From Silene latifolia (Eukaryota > Streptophyta > Magnoliopsida > Caryophyllales > Caryophyllaceae): DNA of 64,000 nt. A model generated the notes under the pieces. The model saw nothing but the letters and a program-made list of their open reading frames with translations. It was not told the origin of the DNA and did not search any database. Of the stretch, positions 1-9,664 are shown one piece after another. The position numbers and the translations under genes were made by a program. The stretch lies in the NCBI RefSeq assembly GCF_048544455.1, contig NC_133537.1, positions 309,603,738-309,667,737 on the forward strand, given 5' to 3'. Position 1 is the stretch's first letter. Each line of letters opens with the position of its first letter.

Positions 1-696
1 AAACCATGATGGGGAACCGAACGCACTAATCTTTTAAAGCGAACCCATGCTTCATTCAAATCTTCAGTAGCTGTTTGTTTGAAGCTGGTAATCTGATTTC
101 TCAATGCATTAGTCTTCTGTGGTGGAAAGTACCTCTTGTAGAAAGCAAGAGCTAGAGTATTCCAGTCAGTAACTCCTTGATCCTCCATATCCAAATCTCG
201 CAGCCACTTCACAGCACCATCTTTTAGAGAAAAAGGAAAGAGCACCTGCTTCACATGTTCTTGTGTTACCCCAGCAGTTAAAGGGAGGAACAACAATAAG
301 TGACGAATTTCTCTATATGTTTAGCAGAGTCTTCATTATCTAACTCTCCAAATTAGTTTCGTTCCACCAAATTGATGTAAGATGGACGAATTTCAAAAGA
401 TCCATCATCTGTGGTAGGGAGCTTGAATCTTTTCGGGATGGAAGTCAAATTAGCGGTTCGGAATGACTTGCTAAAGTAGGCATGATGGTAATCTTAGGAA
501 CTGGAATATCAAGATCAGAAGTAGTGTCCTCTTCAAAGAACTGATTTTCTGAAGTAGTACAATGCTCCGTCTGGACGTCAAGTATACTCAAGACTTCTAC
601 TTGACCCACTTCTTTCTGAAACTTTCGTCTGTAGCGAAAAGTCTTCTCTGACTTGGGATCTATTGGAAGAATTTCGGACCTAGTTGACCTGCGCAT
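1..696 (-). pseudogene. Athila-type Ty3/gypsy gag, N-terminal part, broken
   Basis: This is the capsid polyprotein gene of a minus-strand Athila retrotransposon that leaves the window at base 1. The start chosen is the ATG at 696, about 100 bases inside the primer-binding site. Its first residues (MRRSTRSEILPIDPKSEKT) line up with the start of the second Athila gag at 62049, and both share ASHSEP further on. Below about 445 the similarity continues in shifting frames: near bases 15-60 the minus strand reads DLNEAWVRFKRLV, the counterpart of FHEAWVRFKKLV in the other copy. Frameshifts and stops mean no full protein is made. Gag would form the virus-like particle; the lineage assignment rests on this match plus the tRNA-Asp-type primer site. 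Confidence 0.75.
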
Positions 697-796
697 ACAC
701 GAAACTAACAAGAAAAGTGTGAGAACGGTCTCAAGGAACTGGGTTCCCTGAGACAAAAAGACAAAATAAACAAAAACAAACAAGAAAATTGTTGCC

Positions 797-814
797 TCCC
801 CGGCAAAGGCGCCA
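797..814 (-). other. Primer-binding site, tRNA-Asp type
   Basis: On the minus strand this reads TGGCGCCTTTGCCGGGGA, one base different from the site at 61928. It is complementary to the 3' end of plant tRNA-Asp, the usual primer for Athila and many Tat elements. It lies four bases inside the LTR end. Confidence 0.8.
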
Positions 815-818
815 AATT

Positions 819-1999
819 TGATAAGGCTAAAGTCGTATCACCTAAATCAAAGTAATCCTACCTCAGTACTAACAAAATAGCTAGTGGCAAGAAAGGTATC
901 GAATCCACAAGGAGGCGGTAATATTCAGTTCATTAATATTTAAAGTGTCTTAAAGTAACAATTTATTGGGGGTTTTGTTTGTTTATTGTCTAACAACTAA
1001 TAGCAAGTGAATTAAAAGATGATTAACAATAATATTAAAGAGTCTAGGATTTCGGTTCACTAGGTCAATTATATGAGGTGTATCTCAATCAATTGTTAGG
1101 TCAATCAAACTATCTAAGGTCACAAGATTGATTAATTCTATTATGTCCTTTAGATTAAGTCTAACATACAATCGCTAATATTAAACACAATATGTCTGAT
1201 TATCGCAGCCTATATTAATTCTAACCCTGTCGGTGAAAGCATTAATTCGCTACACTAATTATAGACTCAGGCCTTAAATCATATAATTACAAGAAGAACA
1301 ATAATCAAATGATAGTTTAAACGATATTACTAACAATCAATTGATAATCCCCTTTTCTAATCAACCTAGATCCCCTTCATCCTAGATGAATGATTTAGCA
1401 ACTCATAGTGAATTGAATCTCAACAATAAAAAATGTATGAAAACATGATTGAAGACATAAAACAATAATAATGAATTAAAAGCATAAACTTGAACAATAA
1501 ATTATGAATAACGATTAATACCTTAATGATTAATGAGGAAAGATTAAAGATCCAAAGTATGAAAGCTTAGAGTATTTCAGCCATACGAAAAAGTAATAAA
1601 AGCGTAAAAACATAAACCCTACGAGTTTAGAATATATATTACAAACAAGACATATTTTAGGAAAATACGGAAATAAACTCATCAGAGAGGATCCTCGATC
1701 GAGCCTCAACATACTCGATCGAGGACCAGTTGCTCGATCGAGCCCTCCATTACTCGATCGAGGAACCAGGTCTTCAGCTTGATTTCGTCTTTAACTTTTT
1801 TTCTTATCTTCAAGTCTCCTCGTTTCTCGTGCCATGCCCCGTGTATTCCGCTATGCCGTATCCGCAATGCTCATCTTTACTTGATTCACCTCATAAGCAC
1901 TATTATCGAAATTTCACTAATAAAGGCATATAAATGATATAATAGGCACAGAAAACGGTATCAAAACAACATGAAAGGAGTTATAAAAGTGATACATCA
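819..1999 (-). repeat. 5' LTR of the left Athila element
   Basis: In element orientation the LTR opens TGATGTATCAC at 1999 and closes CCTTATCA at 819, giving the short inverted ends TGAT...ATCA. The primer site follows directly. The same TGAT...ATCA ends occur in the Athila LTR at 60411-61922. Bases 960-1500 are AT-rich. A cluster of four CTCGATCGAG palindromes lies 240-305 bases from the LTR start. Boundaries are inferred from the termini and the primer-site position because the second LTR is outside the window. Confidence 0.75.
1694..1762. repeat. Cluster of four CTCGATCGAG palindromes in the Athila LTR
   Basis: Perfect 10-bp palindromes lie at 1694-1703, 1714-1723, 1733-1742 and 1753-1762. 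The start-to-start spacing is 20, 19 and 20 bases, about two helical turns. The flanking bases differ between copies, so this is not a simple tandem duplication. Confidence 0.9.
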
Positions 2000-2960
2000 T
2001 TCACACTTGCACATACATTTTTCCCTAAAATTGAGCCCAATTACTTTAAAAACTTGAACAATCGATTATAATTTTCCAATTAGTGACGTAAGTTTATTGT
2101 TTAGCAATTATTAATATGTGTTGTTGGAATTATTAAGGTTTTAATTAGTGAAATTAGTGAAATTAGTTTTGTTCTTCATCAATTATTCTTTTTTTTTTGG
2201 GTTATTGTAGTGGGGCGCTAGAGGGTGGTGCGACTGAGGATGGTGGTGCGTGAGGATGGTGTGACTGAGGACGGTGGTGTGTGAGGGTGGTGCGACTGGG
2301 GACGCCTAAAGTGGGTGACGCGTTTGGTTGGTGCGACTTGGGACAACTGGAGTGAGTGTGCGTTTGGGAGTGGTGTTGGTCAGGTGGTCTGTTGATAGGG
2401 TGGTGCTCGTCAGTTGGTGGTCCGAAGAAGAGGGAAGGGGAGTTTGAGGAGGGGAGTGCGGTAGAGGGGAATTGGTGGAACGAGCATGGTTGTCGGAGGC
2501 GCTGTGGGTGGTGCACGGAGGTGCGTCAGTCGAAAAATGGTTTGACTGGAGCAACAGGTGGTGAATGGAGGTGGTGTGGGTGGTGAACGAAAGTGGATGG
2601 AGGTGGTGTGGGTGGTGAACAGTGATGAAGGAGGGAGAGAAAAATTTATTGGGTGATGGAATGAAAAAAGTGACAATGTTAAAGTTGTAAAATGCGTATG
2701 TGAAAAAGTACGACCCTATTATATGAAAATTCACTAAAGACTAAAGAGGCAAGAGGTTCAAGTCCTCAAATTCATTGGAACTTCAACCTCTAAATGTGAC
2801 CCGTAATTGACTCGACCCGAACCACAACCAGGAATTACTTGATTAAACATAAATCAAATTGACTCAAAATAATTTGAGAATTAATATGGTTAATCTAAAA
2901 TCACACTTAATATCATTCACGTTAAAATAAAGAATCATACCTAATTTATAAAAAAAATAA
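2000..2960. other. Unassigned stretch with a GGTGGT-rich low-complexity tract
   Basis: Bases 2205-2640 are a G/T-rich tract built from GGTGGTG and GACTGAGGA words (CCACCACC on the other strand). Several overlapping open frames there are only composition. A comparable CCACC-rich tract occurs at 18360-18700 and a GGTGG-rich one at 52220-52800. The rest is AT-rich with no gene that I can support. Confidence 0.5.
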
Positions 2961-3230
2961 GAGTAAATTATCAATTACACCCCCACTTAATCCACTTTTT
3001 TACAATTACTCTCACACCAATTTTTTTTTTTTTCCGGAAAATTCACGTGGTACCCTCGAACTTTGTCATTTTGTACGTGGCATCCAACTTTTTAAGTTTG
3101 TGCACATGATATCCTTGAGATTTGATTTTCAAGCACAACATGCCTTTTTTATCGTTCTTAAAATTTTTATGAACATAAATCATAGATCAGAAATCGGAAT
3201 TGACTAATTTTTTTTTCCAGATTGATTATG
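2961..3230 (+). repeat. Left inverted-repeat arm
   Basis: It contains a stretch (3037-3110) reading ATTCACGTGGTACC, then ACTTTGTCATTTTG, then CAACTTTTTAAGTTTG. The same words recur in inverted orientation at 12290-12360. The two arms are visibly diverged, so the element is old. Confidence 0.6.
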
Positions 3231-3882
3231 AAGAGTCTATCGATCCAAAATACTCAAGGGGGGGGGGGGGGGGGTGAATTGAGGATTAAAAACTTTAACT
3301 TACTTTTTCGATTGCACGTGTATAATTAATTATTTAAAGTTTATTGATTAAACTTTAACTAATCAATTAATTAACGAATTAAAACAATGCAAATAAACGA
3401 AAGAGAAAGAGAGACACACGGATTTTTGAAGTGGTTCAGTTTCACAAATCGAAACCTACGTCCACTATTCTCGTTTAATAAATTTAGTACCTTTCTACGG
3501 ATTACAAATTTACTAACCCAACTCGTACAACTAACCCTAGTTGTAACTCAAATGAGTATCGCTAAATACTCGAATGACTAACTTACACTAATAAGAAAGC
3601 ACTAATGATTCTTCTAAAAGTTCACGTTAATGAACGAGTAAGAAATCAATTAAGCACTATTATCTTATAACGATAACAAAAGAATGAATGCACAAGTGAA
3701 TAAGACGCACGACCTTTCAAAATAACAAAACAGTTTTTGCTTATGAAACACGGTTTTTTGCTTTCAAAATAAATTCAAATTATGCTCAAAGGTCTTACTT
3801 TCAAATGTAGCAAAGAGTAGAGTATTTATAGCAAAGGAGAAAGCAAGGCACACGGTTTCCACGAAACCCTAGAGGCCGAAAC
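3231..3882. other. Body of the inverted-repeat element, left of element A
   Basis: It starts near a run of 17 G (3258-3274) followed by TGAATTGAGGATTAAAAAC. The continuation on the far side of element A (11033-12060) ends with GACATCATCAAAACATAAAC. No coding similarity is recognisable; the short open frame at 3387-3581 has no features supporting a protein. Confidence 0.4.
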
Positions 3883-3910
3883 TGTAACACTACGGATTTT
3901 TATAAGCTAA

Positions 3911-4058
3911 GTACTCGACCGAGTAGAGCCTACTCGGCCGAGTAGTGTCAAGAGGGTAGTTTGTTTGGGTTCTGCCGAGGAATACTCGGCCGAGTATGGT
4001 GAATACTCGACCGAGTAGAGGATACTCGGCCGAGTATACACTTTACTCGACCGAGTAT
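3911..4058. repeat. TACTCG(A/G)CCGAGTA palindrome cluster, element A 5' LTR
   Basis: Six copies alternate largely between an AC centre and the perfect palindrome TACTCGGCCGAGTA. The order of centres is AC, GC, then GC, AC, GC, AC after a 50-base gap that contains a decayed remnant (CTGCCGAGGA). Confidence 0.92.
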
Positions 4059-5166
4059 CCGGCCTGACGGGTATTATTTCCGCGATTTTGGTTAAAATGA
4101 TTAGAGGATATATATCATCGTTCATCAGTTTCTAAAATCATTTCTCCCCAAAAACATAAACTACGTTCATTACCCTCTAATCATCTTCATCAATTCCAAG
4201 TCAAAGGTTTTCGATTGTGGGTTCTAGCATCTCATCCCGTGTCAATCGCCGTAGTAAGTGTCTTATACTTGTTCATCTATTGTCATTCTTATAAGTTATC
4301 AAACCCTAATTTGGTTAATTTGGGGGTTTAGGGTTTTGGTCATCATATGTCGTTGATTGTTGATTATCGTTGTTGTAGGTGATGATGTGTTACTAGTTGT
4401 GCATTTGTATGATTGATTGCAGCGTAGCGGATTGCAAAAAGGTAGGGTTTCCCTACTCAGTTACTGTTAATTGATTTAAGACCGTGCTTGTGTTGTAATT
4501 GTTGTTATCTGTTGATCATCGGAGTATGGGTGTTGTGATGACGGTGGTGATGTGGTTGTGTTGTGACGGTTGTGGTGTTGTGACATTTGTGATCTTTGTG
4601 GTGTTGTGTGATTGTGGTGGAGTCACTTGCGGGAGTGGCTTCACACCCTAGTTCGCCCTCCGTGGAACCCGTCACGGGAGGGGATGTGCACATTAAGGGA
4701 CGGGGATTGTTAGTCGCTCGTTGATGAGCTGGACTTGGTGGGGATGGGTGCGGTCACCCACTGGCGGAGTGGATTACCTGTTGCGATGGGTAATCTGGTA
4801 GGGCTACACACTTTGGTGTGTAGTCGGTTACTATGGAGGATGATCAGTCGGTTACATTGTTTGTTGTCTTACATTGATTGAATGGTACTGACCCCGTTGT
4901 TGTTGTTTTGTAAAACTGCGGTGATCCATTCGGGGATGGTGAGCAGACTTGACAGGTATTGCATTTGGTGAGCTTGGGCGGTCATGGGGAAGTCGTCATC
5001 ACCAGTTGTAGTGTCACAGTCACGAGTCTTAGCGATGATTTTGTAGTTGTCCTCAGTTGTATTCACTTTACTGGTTTTGGTTTGGATTTGGATGGTTGTA
5101 AACATTAATACTTTGCAGTACTTCTAATAAATGTGTTTAGGACGGACGCTTTTGGTATATACTAAC

Positions 5167-5180
5167 CTCGGGCAACCGAG
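5167..5180 (+). other. GNRA-type hairpin CTCGG-GCAA-CCGAG near the LTR 3' end
   Basis: A 5-bp stem with a GCAA loop, followed by ATGGTAACA. It is unchanged in the 3' LTR of A (10950-10963), both LTRs of B (43763-43776, 49773-49786), the LTR of C (53835-53848) and the LTR fragment at 29816-29829. Confidence 0.85.
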
Positions 5181-5247
5181 ATGGTAACAGCCTTTCATGC
5201 TTGGGTAGTCCTGGTAAGGTACCTTGGTATGAGGGGGCGTTACAAAG

Positions 5248-5260
5248 TGGTATCAGAGCC
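5248..5260 (+). other. Primer-binding site, initiator tRNA-Met, element A
   Basis: TGGTATCAGAGCC, three bases after the LTR, is the standard plant initiator tRNA-Met complement used by Tekay and many Copia elements. Confidence 0.92.
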
Positions 5261-6003
5261 GACGATTCCGGCACCTGAAACAAATGAACCCAATGAACTT
5301 AGGGAGTCTAAATAAAATGAACCCGGGGAGAGTTGTTTGGAGCTACCGCAAAGACTTGGGAGACGTCCCGAAGTCGCACTATGGCCCTCACAATCTCAAG
5401 CCGGTCACCAGGGGGAATTTGTTGTGCGTCTTTTTGATGCGTGTGTGTGGTATATGGAACTTGAATGGTTGAATCATGTGAAAGGAAGTGAGATGTGTGG
5501 AAACATGTGTAAGACATGGTGAAACTTGTTGAAACGGATTTGGTATGAAATATGTTGGCATGTTAAGTGTTTATTATGTGGCTTTCAAAAGGGTAGTGGA
5601 ACATGCGTACATAATCATGATGATGTTAATGTTTGGTTGTGGTAGTAACATGTGATTAAGGTCATGCGTCTATGCATATGAATGTCGTGTTTAATTTCCA
5701 TGTGGATATGATAAAAGTTCACCCATGTACTGGTTTTTAGAATTATTGGATCGTTATTGTTTGTTTTATGCATGTTTAAGTTGTTTTGTTAAGAAATTTT
5801 GATTTGTATACAAACCGATTTTGGAAGGGTTGTCTTAAAACTGTCATAAGTCGAGTTCTGGAAATGATATTGCTGTGATTCCAAGTTGAGGTGATAACTT
5901 GTCCTCTTACGATTCTAACGATAGGTCACACGCTCAAAATGACCAAGTAACGAGTGAGATATGACTGTTTTACGAAAACTGGACGGTCTTGAGAATCTGG
6001 CTG

Positions 6004-6286
6004 ATACTCGACCGAGTAGTCCCTACTCGGCCGAGTATCTTTTATACTCGACCGAGTATTCCATATTCGGCCGAGTAATCTCTCCGTGATAATACTTGTT
6101 TAGCGTGCCTGGAGTCGTGAACTCGGCCGAGTAGTCTCATACTCGACCGAGTAAGGTCTACTCGGCCGAGTATTCCCAATACTCGACCGAGTAATCCTTC
6201 TGCGACAATTGAGTTTGCTTCTGGAGTCGAAAACTCGACCGAGTACCTTGTACTCGACCTAGTATGTTATGTACTCGACCGAGTAC
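6004..6286. repeat. Internal palindrome cluster of element A
   Basis: Eleven copies of the TACTCGNCCGAGTA type, some decayed, in three groups. The centres read AC, GC, AC, GC; then GC, AC, GC, AC; then AC, AC, AC. All AC copies are in the same orientation, never GGTC. Confidence 0.9.
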
Positions 6287-9200
6287 CTCATTGGGCGGCC
6301 ACTTTGAGTCGATGGCTATGTTCTTACTTTTGTTTTAAGTCGGTGGCTATGTTCTTACTTTTGTTGTGAGTCGGTGGCTATGTTTTTACATAGTTTTGAG
6401 TCGTAGGGTATATACACATGTATGTTTTGAGTCTTAACACATTCTTTTATATGTGAGACGGTCTTGATACGTAAGTTACCGGAAGTTATGACATGGAGAA
6501 TGACGGCTTATGAGGGACATGTGTTGGGTAAGGAAGACATGTGAGAGATAGTGGGAAAAAAAAAAAAGGAAGAATGTGAGCTAATTGAGGCAAAGAGCAT
6601 GTTTTGTGAGATATGATGAGTGATATAGTCGTGTGTTGAGTAATATAAAAGTAAGTATATATGAGCAAGGGTGATGTGGGTGTAAAGAAACGTGAGAAAG
6701 AAAAGATTGAGATGAGGGATATGAATAGTGATATAGTGGTATGTGTAAGGATTTATGGAGGGAGACGGTTAGGATTGTGTTGGTTAAGGATATATGTGGG
6801 AAAAGGCCGTTATAGAGGGATGAAAACAAATGGTGTATAGTGAGATCGAGTTATGTCGCGATGGGTAGATAGTGGTCGAATTTGGGAATTGGTGTTATCT
6901 AGAGGTGAAACTAGCATGTGATTTCCTTGGGCAATTAATGGTATAAAATGAATTTTGATTTCTAGAGATGTAAAAAGGGAGATGCAATTGTTTGAACAAA
7001 TAAACGTTGATTCTATGGATGGATTGGTGACAAGGGTGAGTGATAGCATAATAAGAGAATATTTATGGTAAGAAAGAGTTAGATGATATCGATATAAAAT
7101 AATGAGATGTGAGTTTTGGAGCAATGAGAAGGTAACCGGAGCATTAAAGAGTTAGGTAAGAGGTAATAAGGAGTTGAGTGGTTAATTGCTTTTGTCGAGT
7201 GTAAAAAGAAAAGAATGAGGGGAGTAAAACTAAGAAAAATGTTCACCGGAGTTATGTGATATAAAGTAAGGAATCGTCGAGATGTATGATACTATCATGA
7301 GGATTTGAGTTAATGGTTATATAGGAGTTTTAGAACAACATGATTAGTCAGGAGTTTCGAGGAATTAAGTAAAGTAAAAGTCGGGTAGAGAATTTGCACG
7401 ATATGAAATCTTGGTGGTGAGTCGGGTAATAATACAATTAAGAATACTATTGGGAAGAACGTTAAGGTAATTTTGTTGATGGATTTGATGTTCGTTATTA
7501 GGGATATTAACCAAAGTTAGGAAAGAAATCGTGAGGTTTAGAGATGAGTGTAAGAGGTTGATGTCCGGACAATGGTAGTGTTATCGTTTGTGACTAGTGG
7601 TTAAGGGTAATGGTATATTAGAAAAGTAGCAATTCTAAAGAGGTTGATTTTGTAGAGACCAGGTTGATATGTATGGTTGTGAGAGAGCATAAGATGTGGT
7701 TATATGAGGCAGTTGTTAGTAGTTGAGTATTAATGGTATGGTTACATTTGGCAGGGGGTGATGGGTATGCGAATGGGAGAATGTGTTATGAGGGGCATAC
7801 AAGTTAAACTCAAGCGATAGGTAACCTTTATCGGGGGATAACTTACGTGATCAGGATTGACTAGTTGGATGTGATTACGGGTCTATGATATGTGTAAATG
7901 TTTGTGTGAGGTTCTGACCTCACAAGAAGTGGTATGGTGTGATAATTATAAAGTTGTTATATGAATGTTTTGTAATTTATGTTGGGTACGGTATACTAAT
8001 GAAATGAGGTTCAAAAGGTAATAATTTGATTGATCTGGCATGGATAGTTAAAATTGTATGTGTATTAATGATACATGTTTATTCCGTGGAATGGTAAGGA
8101 TGATGTTCATGAGATTCTTGCCAGTTCATTCCGTATAATATGTTGTGTTATAATCTAGTAAAACGGTTTTGAATGAGTTTTCTTGTTCGAAATGTCATAC
8201 TGAGTCAGTGTTTATGGGAATTATATGTGATTGTGATGTTGATCGATGTGGTTGTTGTGCCTTGAGTGGTGATCCGTGCATGGTACTTCATGTTGTGATG
8301 CGGGCATTTTCGCACTGCGGTGCGGCTGATGGTGGCGGTGTTGCGATGCCGTCACCGGTTGTGGTGGAGTAGGCGGGATGATTATGATTCGAGTTTCGAC
8401 AGTACATACCAGTTATACATAGATTGTTGTTTTGTTTGATGTTGCTCCCTGAGTTTGATTTGTGTAGATAGACAGTTGTCTTGTTTATTGATGTTTTCTT
8501 TACCAGGTTAAGTTTGGGAATGAGGGTAGAGTATGATATGAAATAGAGTTGTATAAGTTTTCGTTGTTGTCATGGTAATCTGTTGATGGGACACGGTGGT
8601 GAGAGGTTGTTACAGTAATTTTGATCTTGTTCTAGATAAGGCTTTAGTAGACATGGTAATGGCAAGTGATTCGTAAAACATGTGTGATAATGACCTGAAA
8701 GATGCAGGTGGTTCATAATCCTTTGTGGAGATAGTGAGTGTAGGGTGTTGGGGAATTAGTGTCATGTTAAGTTATGTATGAGTTTTGCGGTAATGAAGGA
8801 AAGAACTTGAGGATCTAGTGTGAGTGTACGTAACGAGTGTGGATCGTGAGTTATGCTTTTGGGAGATAGGTGCTTTACATAAAGAGGTATGTTGTTTTGC
8901 AGTAATAATGGAGAGTTAGTATGGTGATTTTGCTACGAGTTTTATGGTATAGGTCAGGTGGTGTGCCGAATGAGTTGAGGTATGAGAAATGTTTAAGTAA
9001 GAGAGCCTTGGATATATACATGACGAGTGTTTAGATTATAGGTGGTTATCTTTGACATGCGGTGGTGATGAGGATAATGAGACGATATAGCTAGGATTTA
9101 GTATTAGTGAGTTACGAGGACGTAACATTTATCTTAAGAGGAGTAGGATGCGATAAAAGAGATTTTGATGGTTGTGCATATGGTAGTATAATTGGAAGTA

Positions 9201-9346
9201 GAGGGTTGGTGTAGCATAAAGGACGGATATTTGTTTTGATTGATTTTATTAAAGGTCATGACCGTGCTTGTAGTAGTTCGATGTTTAGGAATGGGAGAAT
9301 ATTTCAATAGTGTTGTGATTGGATGAGGATGTTATGAGTGTAAGTA

Positions 9347-9395
9347 AACTTCGAGGACGAAGTTCCTTTTAAGGGTGGTAGAATGTAACATTCCG
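9347..9395 (+). other. Internal duplicate of the terminal hairpin and polypurine cassette, element A
   Basis: The hairpin AACTTCG-AGGA-CGAAGTT (9347-9364) is followed by TTTTAAGGGTGGTAGAA and then TGTAACATTCCG, which looks like a vestigial LTR start. It lies about 280 bases before the functional copy at 9628-9665. Confidence 0.8.
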
Positions 9396-9627
9396 TTTCG
9401 ATGGTTGATCTTGTTTTGTAGATTGTCTTGGTATTGAGGTGCTAGTGAGCTTTATAGTAGTGAGACAGAGTTGGCAACACTTATATTATGGTTATTAATT
9501 CGGTAATGTTATGGAGTCAGTATTGGGAGCCTATGCTATAGTTGAGACGATATCGTGAGCCATGTTGTGGAATGAAGAGTAGTTTGTGAGTTAGTGTTAG
9601 GTGTCCATGTTTTATAGGTTGGGTTCG

Positions 9628-9664
9628 AACTTCGGGGACAAAGTTCTTTTTAAGGGGGGAAGAT
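9628..9664 (+). other. Element A terminal hairpin and polypurine tract
   Basis: AACTTCG-GGGA-CAAAGTT (one mispair) is followed by TTTTAAGGGGGGAAGAT immediately before the 3' LTR. This is the expected plus-strand primer site. Confidence 0.88.

Larger units (their letters stand above)
3883..5244 (+). repeat. Element A 5' LTR
   Basis: 1,362 bp, TGTAACACTACGG...GGGCGTTACA. It contains six TACTCG-type palindromes near its start (3911-4058), a hairpin at 4656-4683 around GTGGAACCC, and the CTCGG-GCAA-CCGAG hairpin at 5167-5180. Confidence 0.92.
5261..9651 (+). other. Element A internal region, non-coding, C-poor
   Basis: No gag, protease, reverse transcriptase or integrase motif is visible in any frame. 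The plus strand is depleted in C: in 7081-7140 there are 17 G and 4 C. Long blocks match the internal region of element B (for example 6955-7050 against 45765-45860), but the one apparent open frame (8169-8372) is not kept in frame in B, so conservation is at nucleic-acid level. A palindrome cluster lies at 6004-6286. Near the 3' end there is an extra copy of the terminal hairpin and polypurine cassette. Confidence 0.75.

Noticed and set aside
2202-2734. Overlapping proline/histidine-rich open frames on both strands
   Set aside because: Low-complexity GGTGGT tract; several frames are open at once and none has a domain.
2745-2775. GGTTCAAGTCC, resembling a tRNA B box
   Set aside because: No A box, cloverleaf or SINE tail could be found around it.
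3911-4058. Regular palindromes with spacers, superficially like a CRISPR array
   Set aside because: Spacers are short and irregular, copies lie in LTR ends and are duplicated with the LTRs, and the genome is plant.
4505-5105. Antisense open frames in the LTR of element A (and copies at 10298-10888)
   Set aside because: They lie antisense across LTR hairpins and are altered between the two LTRs.
8169-8372. Cysteine-rich 67-residue open frame in element A
   Set aside because: The homologous stretch in element B (about 46980-47160) is frameshifted, so it is not conserved as protein.
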